A stretch of DNA of 8,573 bases from J061 sp003695725 [NCBI: Candidatus Schekmanbacteria bacterium] (GCA_003695725.1 RFHX01000139.1:1-8573), one strand, 5' to 3'. Positions 1-6,217 are shown, counted from the stretch's first letter. Notes: generated from the letters alone by a model not told the origin. Numbers and translations: made by a program.

Positions 1-89
1 GTCAACAAATAAGAAAAAAATAATAGATAAATAAATTTATATTAGTTAGCTCTTATAGAAAAAATATCTTTTTTAACATCTATTTATCA

Positions 90-845
90 ATGAATGTTAA
101 TTTTATACTTATTGGCTCTCTTATTGTTTTTACATCTTTTGGCTTGAAAGCAATCACAGGAATGGGGGCGGCGCTTTTATGTGTGCCTTTGTTAGCCCTA
201 ATAATAGATATAAGACAAGCCGTGCCCATTGAACTGATATTTGAATTGATTTTTGGGGCGATTCTTTTTTTTCGTATTTATCGTGAAATTCAGGTGTCGC
301 TTTTGATTCTTGTCGTTTTGAGCGCTCTTCTCGGTATTTCGGTTGGCACTGAAATTCTCCTTATTGCCAGTGAATCCTTGTTAAGGATTATTTTATCTAT
401 TGTCGTTTTTATTTTTTCTTTAAGGATTTTTATAACTTCGAATAAAGAAAGAATTGGGACAGATAGAAAAACATCGTATCTTTTGGGTGCTATTTGCGGC
501 TTTGCAGGAGGCAGCATCGGAGGGATAACAGGACAACAAGGTCCGCCAATTGCTCTGTATCTTGAAAATCAGATATCAGATAAAACGAAGCTTCGCTCAA
601 CCTTGATAGCAGTCTTTTTTATCAATGACCTTTTTAGACTATTCCTCTATATTTCAGAGGGCATAATGAATAAGGAAATTTTTTTCCAAAGCCTTTATTT
701 TATTCCTGCCATAGCTGCTGCAGTGCTAGTAGGGAATTTTTTCCACTTTAAGATTGATGAAACCCTGATACGCAGATTGATTGCTATAATCTTAATTGTT
801 TCTGCTCTGATAATTTCCTATCCTGTCGTTTATGCATTGTTTTGA
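90..845 (+). CDS. TauE/SafE (TSUP) family membrane permease
   Basis: This 251-residue, almost entirely hydrophobic protein has the length and layout of the TauE/SafE/TSUP family. Those are inner-membrane carriers for small anions, often sulfur compounds such as sulfite or sulfoacetate, or other organic acids. The first helix carries a Gly/Ala-rich turn (KAITGMGAALL, about residues 20-30). The second half begins with the repeated family signature, a Gly-rich loop GGSIGGITGQQGPP at about 139-152. This two-repeat arrangement is typical of TSUP proteins. About seven or eight hydrophobic segments are visible. No clear Shine-Dalgarno precedes the ATG and the 89 bp upstream are very AT-rich, so the start is the least certain part. 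No neighbouring sulfur-metabolism gene indicates the substrate, so substrate assignment is not possible. The next gene is convergent. Confidence 0.85.
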   Translation: MNVNFILIGSLIVFTSFGLKAITGMGAALLCVPLLALIIDIRQAVPIELIFELIFGAILFFRIYREIQVSLLILVVLSALLGISVGTEILLIASESLLRIILSIVVFIFSLRIFITSNKERIGTDRKTSYLLGAICGFAGGSIGGITGQQGPPIALYLENQISDKTKLRSTLIAVFFINDLFRLFLYISEGIMNKEIFFQSLYFIPAIAAAVLVGNFFHFKIDETLIRRLIAIILIVSALIISYPVVYALF

Positions 846-1006
846 TAAATTTTAAAGAGTTCTCATTGTCCTATTTTTTATGCCTTTCAATGTTTCTGGC
901 TTTTTGATTTTACAAAAAAGTTTCTCTTTGGTCATCTATGAAAACTATTCGAAAAGAGTATGTGAATCAAAGAAAATCCATAATAATTTTGGTTATAATT
1001 GGAAAT

Positions 1007-1044
1007 AAAAAAAAAGCGCCTTCCCCGAGTTTGCAAGAAGGCGC
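1007..1044 (-). terminator. Rho-independent terminator of the zinc-ribbon gene
   Basis: A perfect 8-bp GC-rich stem (GCGCCTTC at 1016-1023 with GAAGGCGC at 1037-1044, 13-nt loop) is followed on the minus strand directly by nine U residues (A-run 1007-1015 on the plus strand). It lies 33 nt after the stop codon of the gene at 1078-1320 and so ends that transcript. Downstream of the stem the plus strand also has a T-rich run at about 1055-1065, but not adjacent to it, so any action on the convergent permease transcript would be weaker. Confidence 0.9.
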
Positions 1045-1077
1045 ATTTAATATTGTCTTTTTTTTAATCAGTTAAAA

Positions 1078-1320
1078 TCAATCGAATGAATCCATTGGCA
1101 GAGGATTTTTAACTTTCCCAATCGATGTGCATTTTGGACAACCTGAGATATCCTGCTTCAATGCACCAAAACAATAGCTAATGGCTTTTTCAGCAGTATC
1201 ATAAGGACCTGACCAATAATCTGTCATAGTACCGGTGCGCGGCTGACATTCAGGGCATGTTGCTTGATGAATTACAGCTTTCTTTTTTGGGTAATTGCAA
1301 TAAACAAAATATTCTGCCAT
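1078..1320 (-). CDS. Small Cys/His-rich zinc-ribbon-like protein
   Basis: This is an 80-residue soluble protein of unknown role. It has H18-x3-C22-x2-C25 (HQATCPEC), then a WSGPYDTAEKA segment (about 36-46), then C61-x2-C64 (CPKC). The pattern IHxxxCxxC ... W-GP(F/Y)-T-xxA ... CxxC recurs in small bacterial hypothetical proteins and looks like a compact zinc-binding fold. Metal binding is inferred from the spacing, not known. Start choice: an ATG at 1335 is in frame, but it lies inside a strong Shine-Dalgarno, GGAGGAG at 1327-1333. That site is placed 6 nt before the ATG at 1320, so 1320 is the real start and the longer 85-residue version is unlikely. It has its own candidate promoter and a strong terminator, so it can be made as a single-gene transcript. 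Confidence 0.8.
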   Translation of the reverse strand: MAEYFVYCNYPKKKAVIHQATCPECQPRTGTMTDYWSGPYDTAEKAISYCFGALKQDISGCPKCTSIGKVKNPLPMDSFD

Positions 1321-1354
1321 TGATATCTCCTCCATATAGGTTTTCTTTATAGAA

Positions 1355-1384
1355 ATAATTAACGACAGTCTTTCAAGTTGTCAA
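1355..1384 (-). promoter_or_regulatory. Candidate sigma-70 promoter for the zinc-ribbon gene
   Basis: Read on the minus strand, a perfect -35 box TTGACA (1379-1384) is followed after 18 bp by AATTAT (1355-1360), a 4/6 match to the -10 consensus. Transcription would start around 1348, about 28 nt before the ATG at 1320. The site sits between the flavoprotein gene and the zinc-ribbon gene, so the latter can be expressed independently. The -10 match is only moderate. Confidence 0.5.
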
Positions 1385-1408
1385 GTCTAAAAATTTTATA
1401 TTTGCATA

Positions 1409-1969
1409 TTAGCTTGATTCAGCTATTTTTACACCTGCCTCGTAAGCTCGGTTTAGGGCTTCTTCATTCTTTTTTATTGAATCGGGTTCGATGTTTCCAC
1501 AGACTTCTATCTTGTCCACGACACTGATTCCCAAAAAGGACATAGTCTGTTCCCATCTGTCGAGTATTGGCTTATACATTTCAGGCACTGGTGCACCACA
1601 TAGAAAAGCGATAACTGCTTTCTTTCCCTCTTTTAGATGTATGGTAAAATCTGATGCAAGATAGGGATACCAACGGTCCCAAAAAACCTTCATCTGCCCT
1701 GTTGCTTCTCCCCAAAAAATAGGACTGGCAAACAAAAATCCGTCTGCTTCTTGGATTTTATCGTAAAGGGGGGTCATATCGTCCTTTTTTTGACAGCTAT
1801 GTGTTTCTCTACATCCCTGACATGCCTGACATGGATTTATGTTAAGGTCGTTGAGATAAATCTTTTCAACTACTGCACCCTTTGATTTTGCGCCTTCGAT
1901 GAATTTTTCTGTGAAAATATCAGTATTTGCTTTCTTGCGGGGACTTGCTACAAATGCAAGAATCTGCAT
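1409..1969 (-). CDS. Iron-sulfur flavoprotein / NADPH-dependent FMN reductase family
   Basis: This 186-residue flavodoxin-fold protein starts with a beta strand and phosphate loop (ILAFVASPRKKANT, about 3-16) that would hold the FMN phosphate. It then carries a compact cluster motif C47-x2-C50-x2-C53-x5-C59, which fits the CX2CX2CX4-7C pattern of archaeal/anaerobe iron-sulfur flavoproteins (Isf), where it binds a [4Fe-4S] cluster. The segment DGFLFASPIFWGEATGQMK (76-94) is the second FMN-contact region. Family members are cytosolic electron carriers or reductases for quinones, oxygen species or ferredoxin-linked reactions; the partner here is unknown. An AAAGGAG Shine-Dalgarno lies about 8 nt before the ATG. 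It is transcribed in the same direction as the zinc-ribbon gene, 88 bp upstream of that gene's start. Confidence 0.88.
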   Translation of the reverse strand: MQILAFVASPRKKANTDIFTEKFIEGAKSKGAVVEKIYLNDLNINPCQACQGCRETHSCQKKDDMTPLYDKIQEADGFLFASPIFWGEATGQMKVFWDRWYPYLASDFTIHLKEGKKAVIAFLCGAPVPEMYKPILDRWEQTMSFLGISVVDKIEVCGNIEPDSIKKNEEALNRAYEAGVKIAESS

Positions 1970-2072
1970 TGAAAATACTCCTTTGAATAAAGGATTTTAC
2001 ACAAATGCTTTAACAGATGGTACAGTTTACAGATAAAATTTTGTAATTTGACTGCCCTATTATTTCTAATAA

Positions 2073-2516
2073 CTAAAATTTTTCGGTCCTGCTGCATGCA
2101 AGCAGTTTTTCACCGTGCTTGTAAAAAAGTACTATTATTTTATTGTCACCTTTTTGCTCAACTACTTTTCCTAAGCCAAAGGTGTGATGTTCGATAATGT
2201 CGTCAACAAAGTATGTTTGCTCATAAGCATAGGGTTTTGGATTGCCATTTTGAAGTTGAGCGAGATAAGATTCTTCAAGATGAATCCCTGAAAGTCTTTC
2301 AGCGCTTATCTTCCTGCGATTTCTTCTTCTACTCGGCTCTTTTTCATTGAGAAGTCTTCTAATAAGCCGCGTACAATTCTTTCCGCAACCTTCACAATGA
2401 AGTTTTACTTTCTCCTCTGTGACAGCGCGGATTTTATGGGGCGACTTACCATTACATCTCTTGCATTCGATTATAATCGTATTGTTTTCAATGAGTTCTT
2501 CTTTTTTTACTGCCAT
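2073..2516 (-). CDS. Zinc-finger protein with C-terminal UvrD/PcrA-like Tudor domain
   Basis: This 147-residue protein of unknown role has two recognisable parts joined by a very basic linker. Residues 18-48 hold CxxC (C18, C21) and CxxCxxxC (C41, C44, C48), a zinc-ribbon arrangement. Residues 60-69 are Arg/Lys-rich (SRRRNRRK). Residues 100-147 contain the pattern D-x-I-x-H-x-x-F-G-x-G-x-V followed by KIIVLFYKHGEKLL. This is the signature of the C-terminal Tudor/SH3-like domain of UvrD/PcrA helicases, which contacts RNA polymerase, and it recurs in stand-alone CarD-like small proteins. A nucleic-acid- or RNA-polymerase-associated regulator is inferred. Start supported by an AAGGAGG Shine-Dalgarno about 5 nt before the ATG. 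It is divergent from the ECF sigma gene. Confidence 0.8.
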   Translation of the reverse strand: MAVKKEELIENNTIIIECKRCNGKSPHKIRAVTEEKVKLHCEGCGKNCTRLIRRLLNEKEPSRRRNRRKISAERLSGIHLEESYLAQLQNGNPKPYAYEQTYFVDDIIEHHTFGLGKVVEQKGDNKIIVLFYKHGEKLLACSRTEKF

Positions 2517-2651
2517 TTATACCTCCTTCTTTAAATATGACAATAAAAGCAAAATGTTAATTCAGTTTCTATCTTCCTTCCCTTGTATAGAGCGTATTTG
2601 TTAACATATAAATTAGAAATAGTCAAATCTTTGAGTAAGTTAAAAAATTAT

Positions 2652-2680
2652 GGAACTTTTTTCGTTCAAAGATGTCTTAA
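2652..2680 (+). promoter_or_regulatory. ECF-type (sigma-E-like) promoter of the sigma operon
   Basis: The -35 element GGAACTT (2652-2658), a 15-bp spacer, then GTCTTAA (2674-2680) closely match the GGAACTT...GTC-AA architecture of sigma-E-class ECF promoters. It lies immediately upstream of an ECF sigma gene, the usual position for positive autoregulation. Transcription would begin near 2686, only about 12 nt before the ATG, so the leader is nearly absent. The same elements with identical 15-bp spacing recur at 4843-4871. Confidence 0.82.
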
Positions 2681-2697
2681 TATTATAGCAATGGAAT

Positions 2698-3273
2698 ATG
2701 CAGATGAAGAGAAATGGGTTTGACGAGGATGTTGAGGTTGTTGAAAAAGCATCTAAGGGCGATGTGCTTGCTTTTAAAAAGCTTTATGAATCAAACAAGG
2801 GCAGAATTTATAACTATGCCCTGAGAATGACGAATGATAGAGATGCGGCAAATGAGATTACACAGGAAATCTTCGTAAAAGCATACAGACATCTGAAGCG
2901 GCTCAGAAAAAAGGACAGCTTCAAGTCTTGGCTTATGGCGATAGCAGTTAATTTTACAAAAGATTTTTTGAAATATAAGAGGCGAAAAGGGGAAATTTTT
3001 GATGACAACAAGAGGCTACAACAGATTGACAATTTTGAAAGTAATGAAAGTCCGGAAAGTTTATTTTTAGAAAATGAAATGAAGGATGCAGTAATTAAAT
3101 CGCTTTCTATGCTAAAACCCTTTCATAGGGAGATTATTGTTCTCTATTACATTGAAGGATTTAGCATAAAGGAAATAGCATCGATAATCTCAGTCTCGGA
3201 AGGCACTGTAAAATCCCGCCTCTCACGGGCAAGAGAGGAAATTTCAAAAGAGTTAAGAAGATTAGGATTTTAA
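2698..3273 (+). CDS. ECF-family RNA polymerase sigma factor (RpoE-like)
   Basis: This 191-residue group IV sigma factor redirects RNA polymerase to a small set of promoters. Region 2 spans about 25-95 (FKKLYESNKGRIYNYALRM, then EITQEIFVKAYRHL, then SFKSWLMAIAVN), covering core binding and -10 recognition. A short acidic linker (about 100-130) leads to region 4 at about 135-187. Its helix-turn-helix SIKEIASIISVSEGTVKSRL (156-175) reads the -35 box. There is no C-terminal extension. An in-frame stop at 2686-2688 forces the start to be 2698 or the ATG at 2704; neither has a good Shine-Dalgarno. With transcription starting near 2686 the message is almost leaderless. It is followed after 17 nt by its anti-sigma gene, and an ECF promoter lies directly upstream, which indicates autoregulation. 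Confidence 0.95.
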   Translation: MQMKRNGFDEDVEVVEKASKGDVLAFKKLYESNKGRIYNYALRMTNDRDAANEITQEIFVKAYRHLKRLRKKDSFKSWLMAIAVNFTKDFLKYKRRKGEIFDDNKRLQQIDNFESNESPESLFLENEMKDAVIKSLSMLKPFHREIIVLYYIEGFSIKEIASIISVSEGTVKSRLSRAREEISKELRRLGF

Positions 3274-3290
3274 TATAGGCAGGATTCTTT

Positions 3291-3770
3291 ATGAAATGTA
3301 GAAAGATTAAAGGAAAATTGAATGACTATATTACCGGAATTTTAGATTTTGAGACAAAGAGACTTATTGAAAAACATCTTGCAGATTGTCCTGATTGTTC
3401 TAATGAACTTTCATTGTTGAAGAGAATTGAATCGAATATTAAAGCCATTGGTTATGTTGAACCGCCTTCTGACCTTTGGATAAAGATAAGAGAGAAGATT
3501 GAAAATGAAGAAAAAGCTTTTTTTAAAGAGTGGTATGAAAGCATTACATTTTTCCCATCTATTCTTTGGAAAAGAATCGCCTTTGTTTTTGGAATTGTTT
3601 TAATTTTGTTTTCTGTGGGGATTTTCATAATGCAGGACGAATTTGGCAAAGAGGAAACCCTTTATCCCTCAGACTATGTGGCAGAGCATATTATTGCTTC
3701 TTATAATGACCCATTGTCTGACAGATTAGCATTAAACCTTATTATTGCCAGTGAAAACGATTCAAAATGA
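3291..3770 (+). CDS. Membrane anti-sigma factor with zinc (ZAS/zf-HC2) domain
   Basis: This 159-residue anti-sigma factor would sequester the preceding ECF sigma factor at the membrane. The N-terminal cytoplasmic anti-sigma domain has C3, then H29-x3-C33-x2-C36 (HLADCPDC), the zinc-binding ZAS pattern. A single transmembrane helix lies at about 96-114 (IAFVFGIVLILFSVGIFIM), followed by a periplasmic tail of about 45 residues. This is the RseA-like topology: signal-induced cleavage or loss of the anti-sigma would free the sigma factor. Some ZAS proteins are instead redox-sensitive through their Cys pair, and the residues needed for that are present here. An AGGA sequence lies about 6 nt before the ATG. 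Its stop codon overlaps the next start by 4 nt (ATGA), showing translational coupling. Confidence 0.9.
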   Translation: MKCRKIKGKLNDYITGILDFETKRLIEKHLADCPDCSNELSLLKRIESNIKAIGYVEPPSDLWIKIREKIENEEKAFFKEWYESITFFPSILWKRIAFVFGIVLILFSVGIFIMQDEFGKEETLYPSDYVAEHIIASYNDPLSDRLALNLIIASENDSK

Positions 3771-4819
3771 AAAGAATGGAAACTGTTAACAGATTCACTC
3801 TGACGCTATTTTATGTATTTATAATCCTTCTTTTTAATATTTCAGCCCATGCATTGACACCTGAAGAAATTCTAAGAAATGCTATCAGAAAAAAAGGGAT
3901 GCAGAATTTTTCTGGTATTTCAAGAACTGTTTCCTTCATAAAGTCAAAGGAATGTATGGCAGAAGCGAGAGTTTATTTCAGGCGTCCCGGAATGTGCAGA
4001 ATGGAGCATATGAGAGGAATACCTCCGGATAAGGTTTTAATAACAAAAAATAACGAGATATTGTCAATCGATTACCGCCAGAGGAAGGTTTACAAGACAA
4101 AAATCACTTCATCAGCTAATGACAATGAGTCAAAGGAGAAACTTCTGTTGAAAAATTACAGCCCATTTTTGAAAGGAGAGGAGAAAATTGCTGGTAGAAA
4201 GGCTTATGTTATCGAGGTCAAATCTCGTCTGAAGGGACGACCCAGTAAGCTATTGTGGATTGACAAGGAAAATTTTGCAATTCTATCATCAAAGACATTT
4301 AGCTGCGGGGGAAAACTAAAAACTTCCGTTGTATTCAGTGAAGTTGATTTTCATAATGAACCACCAGAAAAAAAATTTCTTTTGCCTGAGGGATTCAAGG
4401 TTGTAACTGTTGAGCAAAGGGATAGGAAAATCGATTCAGTTGATGAACTGTCAAAAAAAGTAGAGTTTGATGTGAAATTGCCTGAAAAACTTCCTGAAGG
4501 TTTTGTTTTTGACGGATTTTTTCTTTACCGCTGTAATTGTGGCGTCAATATGGCGCATATCCGCTATTTCGACGGTCTTGCCGGAATATCGATATTTGAA
4601 GGACCAAGAGATTGTCCAAAGTGTGGAGAAGGCTTTTCATGGAGGCGGAGAATAGGAATGAGGAATAATGATACCTGCACCAAAGAAGAATGTGAGCTGA
4701 CTGGACAAAAATGGGAGAACATACGGACCTTTTTAGATGACACAAGAAGGTTTATCGTTATTGCAGATATATCAGATGATGAAATGGAGCTTATTAAAAA
4801 TGAGCTTCTGAGAAAATAA
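3767..4819 (+). CDS. RseB/MucB-like periplasmic sigma regulator with Cys-rich C-terminal domain
   Basis: This 350-residue exported protein has a signal peptide with a hydrophobic core at about 10-26 and AHA at 27-29 before the predicted cleavage. The mature N-terminal domain (about 30-210) resembles the LolA-like fold of RseB/MucB: ARVYFRRPGMCRMEHM (about 67-82), then YSPFLKGEEKIAGRKAYVIEV, then LLWIDKENFAILSS. RseB-type proteins shield the anti-sigma factor from proteolysis and sense envelope or lipoprotein defects. The C-terminal part (about 235-350) begins KLPEGFVFDGFFLYRC and contains C256-x-C258, C283-x2-C286 and C304-x4-C309, unusual for RseB. Six clustered Cys suggest metal binding or disulfides. 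It starts by a 4-nt ATGA overlap with the anti-sigma gene; M4 at 3776 is an alternative start. Family assignment is by pattern only and is moderate. Confidence 0.75.
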   Translation: MKRMETVNRFTLTLFYVFIILLFNISAHALTPEEILRNAIRKKGMQNFSGISRTVSFIKSKECMAEARVYFRRPGMCRMEHMRGIPPDKVLITKNNEILSIDYRQRKVYKTKITSSANDNESKEKLLLKNYSPFLKGEEKIAGRKAYVIEVKSRLKGRPSKLLWIDKENFAILSSKTFSCGGKLKTSVVFSEVDFHNEPPEKKFLLPEGFKVVTVEQRDRKIDSVDELSKKVEFDVKLPEKLPEGFVFDGFFLYRCNCGVNMAHIRYFDGLAGISIFEGPRDCPKCGEGFSWRRRIGMRNNDTCTKEECELTGQKWENIRTFLDDTRRFIVIADISDDEMELIKNELLRK

Positions 4820-4842
4820 TCGTATTTATTCCGCATAGGAAT

Positions 4843-4871
4843 GGAACCTTTCAAAAGTTTACCTGTCTTAA
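4843..4871 (+). promoter_or_regulatory. Second ECF-type promoter, for the small exported protein
   Basis: GGAACCT (4843-4849), a 15-bp spacer and GTCTTAA (4865-4871) repeat the promoter found ahead of the sigma operon: same -10, one difference in the -35, identical spacing. It lies in the 102-bp gap after the RseB-like gene. Transcription would start near 4877, giving a leader of about 45 nt with a full Shine-Dalgarno. A 5-bp inverted repeat, ATTCC/GGAAT (4828-4842), abuts the -35 box and could be an operator, though it may be chance. Confidence 0.8.
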
Positions 4872-4921
4872 GAAAATGTAAACAACAATTTCTGATAAAA
4901 TTTTAAGGAGGTGATGGAAAA

Positions 4922-5212
4922 ATGAAGAGAAACATAATGATTCTGATTTGCATTGTTGCAATATTTTTTATAGCCGCTGCTATGATTTCTATGGCAGGAG
5001 ACAATAACTCTGCTAATTCCGGTTCCGCTGTTATTGACAACGCACCGTCGGATGCCAACTATTACGGTTGCGGCGGACCTTGTGGAAATTATGGATTCAG
5101 AGGGGGTGGAAAAGGAATGTTCAACGGATGGCGCGGAAAATGGAGCAGATGGAATTGTCCGGGACCATTCTGGCAAAAGGAACCTCAAAATCCTTCTATA
5201 CATGGCAAATAA
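4922..5212 (+). CDS. Small exported Gly/Trp/Cys-rich protein, predicted ECF-sigma target
   Basis: This 96-residue protein matches no family I recognise. Residues 1-25 form a signal peptide (MKRN, hydrophobic core 5-22, SMA before the likely cleavage). The mature part of about 71 residues opens with an Asn/Ser-rich stretch. It then has a Gly-rich core with C50 and C54 (GCGGPCG), basic residues, four Trp (70, 74, 77, 84) and C79 in NCPGPFW. It looks like a small secreted or periplasmic structural or stress protein. Translation is strongly specified: AAGGAGGTGAT (4905-4915) is nearly the full anti-16S match, 6 nt before the ATG. It is flanked by its own ECF-type promoter and a strong terminator, which argues that this frame is real; longer open frames overlapping it on both strands lack such signals. 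Confidence 0.82.
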   Translation: MKRNIMILICIVAIFFIAAAMISMAGDNNSANSGSAVIDNAPSDANYYGCGGPCGNYGFRGGGKGMFNGWRGKWSRWNCPGPFWQKEPQNPSIHGK

Positions 5213-5230
5213 TTTTAAAAAAATTTGATC

Positions 5231-5265
5231 AATAGCAGGCATTTTTATGCCTGCTATTATTTTTT
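5231..5265 (+). terminator. Rho-independent terminator of the small exported-protein gene
   Basis: A perfect 12-bp stem (AATAGCAGGCAT at 5231-5242 with ATGCCTGCTATT at 5247-5258) with a TTTT loop is followed by ATTTTTT. It lies 18 nt after the stop codon at 5212. It closes the unit that starts at the ECF promoter at 4843 and isolates it from the pyrophosphatase gene. Confidence 0.93.
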
Positions 5266-5301
5266 CATATTAAGCTTAAGACTATTTTGATTCTCCGATT
5301 C

Positions 5302-5330
5302 TTGAAACTACGCCTTCAGTCTGTTTAAAT
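5302..5330 (+). promoter_or_regulatory. Candidate sigma-70 promoter for the DUF71 gene
   Basis: TTGAAA (5302-5307, 5/6) and TTAAAT (5325-5330, 4/6) are separated by 17 bp, just after a strong terminator and about 66 bp before the ATG at 5397. The spacing is ideal but the sequence is AT-rich, so chance matches are likely. Confidence 0.35.
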
Positions 5331-5396
5331 ATCAACTTTCAGAAAAACCAGAAATCGGTTAAAAAATATCAAAAAAAATCTTAACTTCGAAAAAAT

Positions 5397-6068
5397 ATGA
5401 AAAGAAGAACTCTTTTGTCTTGGAGCAGTGGTAAAGACAGCGCTTGGGCATTATACAAATTACAACAGGACCCCGAAATTGATTTAGTCGGAATATTTTC
5501 CACTGTTAATAAAAAATTCAATCGTATAGCGATGCATGGTGTAAAAGTTGAACTTTTATATTTACAGGCAGAATGCATTGGTCTTCCTTTACAATTAATT
5601 GAAATACCCTATCCGTGCAGCAATGAGGAATATGAAGAAAAAATGGCTCGATTTGTTGAAAAATCAAAACAAAATAAAATTGACTGCTTTGCATTTGGAG
5701 ATTTGTTTCTTGAAGATATACGGAAATACAGGGAAGAAAAACTAAAAGGAACAGGCATTGCACCTATTTTCCCAATATGGGGAATACCGACTGATAAATT
5801 GTCAGAAGAAATGATCAACAAAGGTTTAAAAGCAGTAATTACTTGTGTCGATCCTAAACAAATTTCAGAGACTTTCATTGGCAGAAGTTATGATAAATCA
5901 TTTCTGAATAATATCCCGAAAGATATTGACCCCTGCGGTGAAAATGGAGAATTTCATAGTTTTGCTTACGGCGGACCTATGTTTGAAAAGGATATGAAAA
6001 TATCCGTAGGAAAGATTGTTCGTCGTGATGGTTTCGTATTTGTCGATGTTTCAGCAAAAGGAAATTGA
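5397..6068 (+). CDS. DUF71/Dph6-type ATP pyrophosphatase (diphthine-ammonia ligase-like)
   Basis: This 223-residue PP-loop ATP pyrophosphatase belongs to the DUF71/COG2102 family. The ATP-binding PP-loop is SSGKDS at 10-15. Family markers follow: GDLFLEDIRKYRE (101-113) and, near the C-terminus, DPCGENGEFHSF (178-189), the conserved ENGE-FH-F motif. In archaea and eukaryotes the family member Dph6 amidates diphthine on elongation factor 2 using ATP and ammonia. Bacterial EF-G lacks diphthamide, so here the acceptor is probably different; some bacterial members have been predicted to act in cobalamin salvage. The length is normal for the short bacterial form. No convincing Shine-Dalgarno is seen and no neighbour indicates a pathway. 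After its TGA the same frame stays open for about 47 codons, but the protein already ends where relatives do. Confidence 0.88.
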   Translation: MKRRTLLSWSSGKDSAWALYKLQQDPEIDLVGIFSTVNKKFNRIAMHGVKVELLYLQAECIGLPLQLIEIPYPCSNEEYEEKMARFVEKSKQNKIDCFAFGDLFLEDIRKYREEKLKGTGIAPIFPIWGIPTDKLSEEMINKGLKAVITCVDPKQISETFIGRSYDKSFLNNIPKDIDPCGENGEFHSFAYGGPMFEKDMKISVGKIVRRDGFVFVDVSAKGN

Positions 6069-6200
6069 AATCTATATTGGTTCCCCTCTTCAGAGGAATT
6101 GATAAAAGAGAATAGTGCATCATATCCTTCATATCCTACAGCAAAGGATTCAGCACAAGCTCAGAAAACCATAATCAAGTTTTTTCTCTTTCTCGTAATT

Positions 6201-6217
6201 ATTGATTAAAAATCAAT
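6201..6217. repeat. Perfect palindrome upstream of the sigma-54-type promoter
   Basis: ATTGATT-AAA-AATCAAT is a perfect 7-bp inverted repeat with a 3-bp centre. Its centre is about 43 bp upstream of the -24 element of the promoter at 6252 and about 70 bp upstream of the expected transcription start. It could be the binding site for a sigma-54 enhancer-binding protein or another dimeric regulator. It is AT-rich, so it carries limited information on its own. Confidence 0.45.

Noticed and set aside
26-88. Inverted repeat GATAAATA (26-33) / TATTTATC (81-88) ahead of the permease gene
   Set aside because: Eight bp of nearly pure A/T in a very AT-rich leader is expected by chance.
1321-1335. Longer start (ATG at 1335) for the small zinc-ribbon protein
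   Set aside because: That ATG is part of the GGAGGAG ribosome-binding site serving the ATG at 1320.
2013-2034. ACAG repeated three times (ACAGAT, ACAGTT, ACAGAT) upstream of the flavoprotein gene, possible operator
   Set aside because: Irregular spacing (9 and 7 bp) and short units; no symmetry or promoter element makes this convincing.
2089-2110. Stem CTGCT/AGCAG followed by TTTTT on the plus strand, resembling a terminator
   Set aside because: It lies inside the minus-strand coding sequence at 2073-2516, the stem is only 5 bp, and no plus-strand transcript needs to end there.
4868-5242. 124-codon open frame on the minus strand overlapping the small exported-protein gene
   Set aside because: It has no ribosome-binding site and would start inside the plus-strand terminator; the plus-strand frame has a signal peptide, full Shine-Dalgarno, promoter and terminator.
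5276-5282. TTAAGAC on the plus strand, i.e. a possible third ECF -10 element (GTCTTAA) facing left
   Set aside because: No GGAAC-type -35 element occurs at the required 15-bp spacing on that strand, and no minus-strand gene follows.
6121-6138. Tandem direct repeat CATATCCTT / CATATCCTA
   Set aside because: Two 9-bp copies with one mismatch; too short to call an element, and not placed like an activator site pair.
6069-6208. In-frame open stretch of about 47 codons after the DUF71 stop codon (TGA at 6066-6068)
   Set aside because: It has no start codon or Shine-Dalgarno, relatives of the protein end at this point, and nothing in the translation resembles a known domain. Most likely a chance open frame; stop-codon readthrough cannot be excluded but is unsupported.
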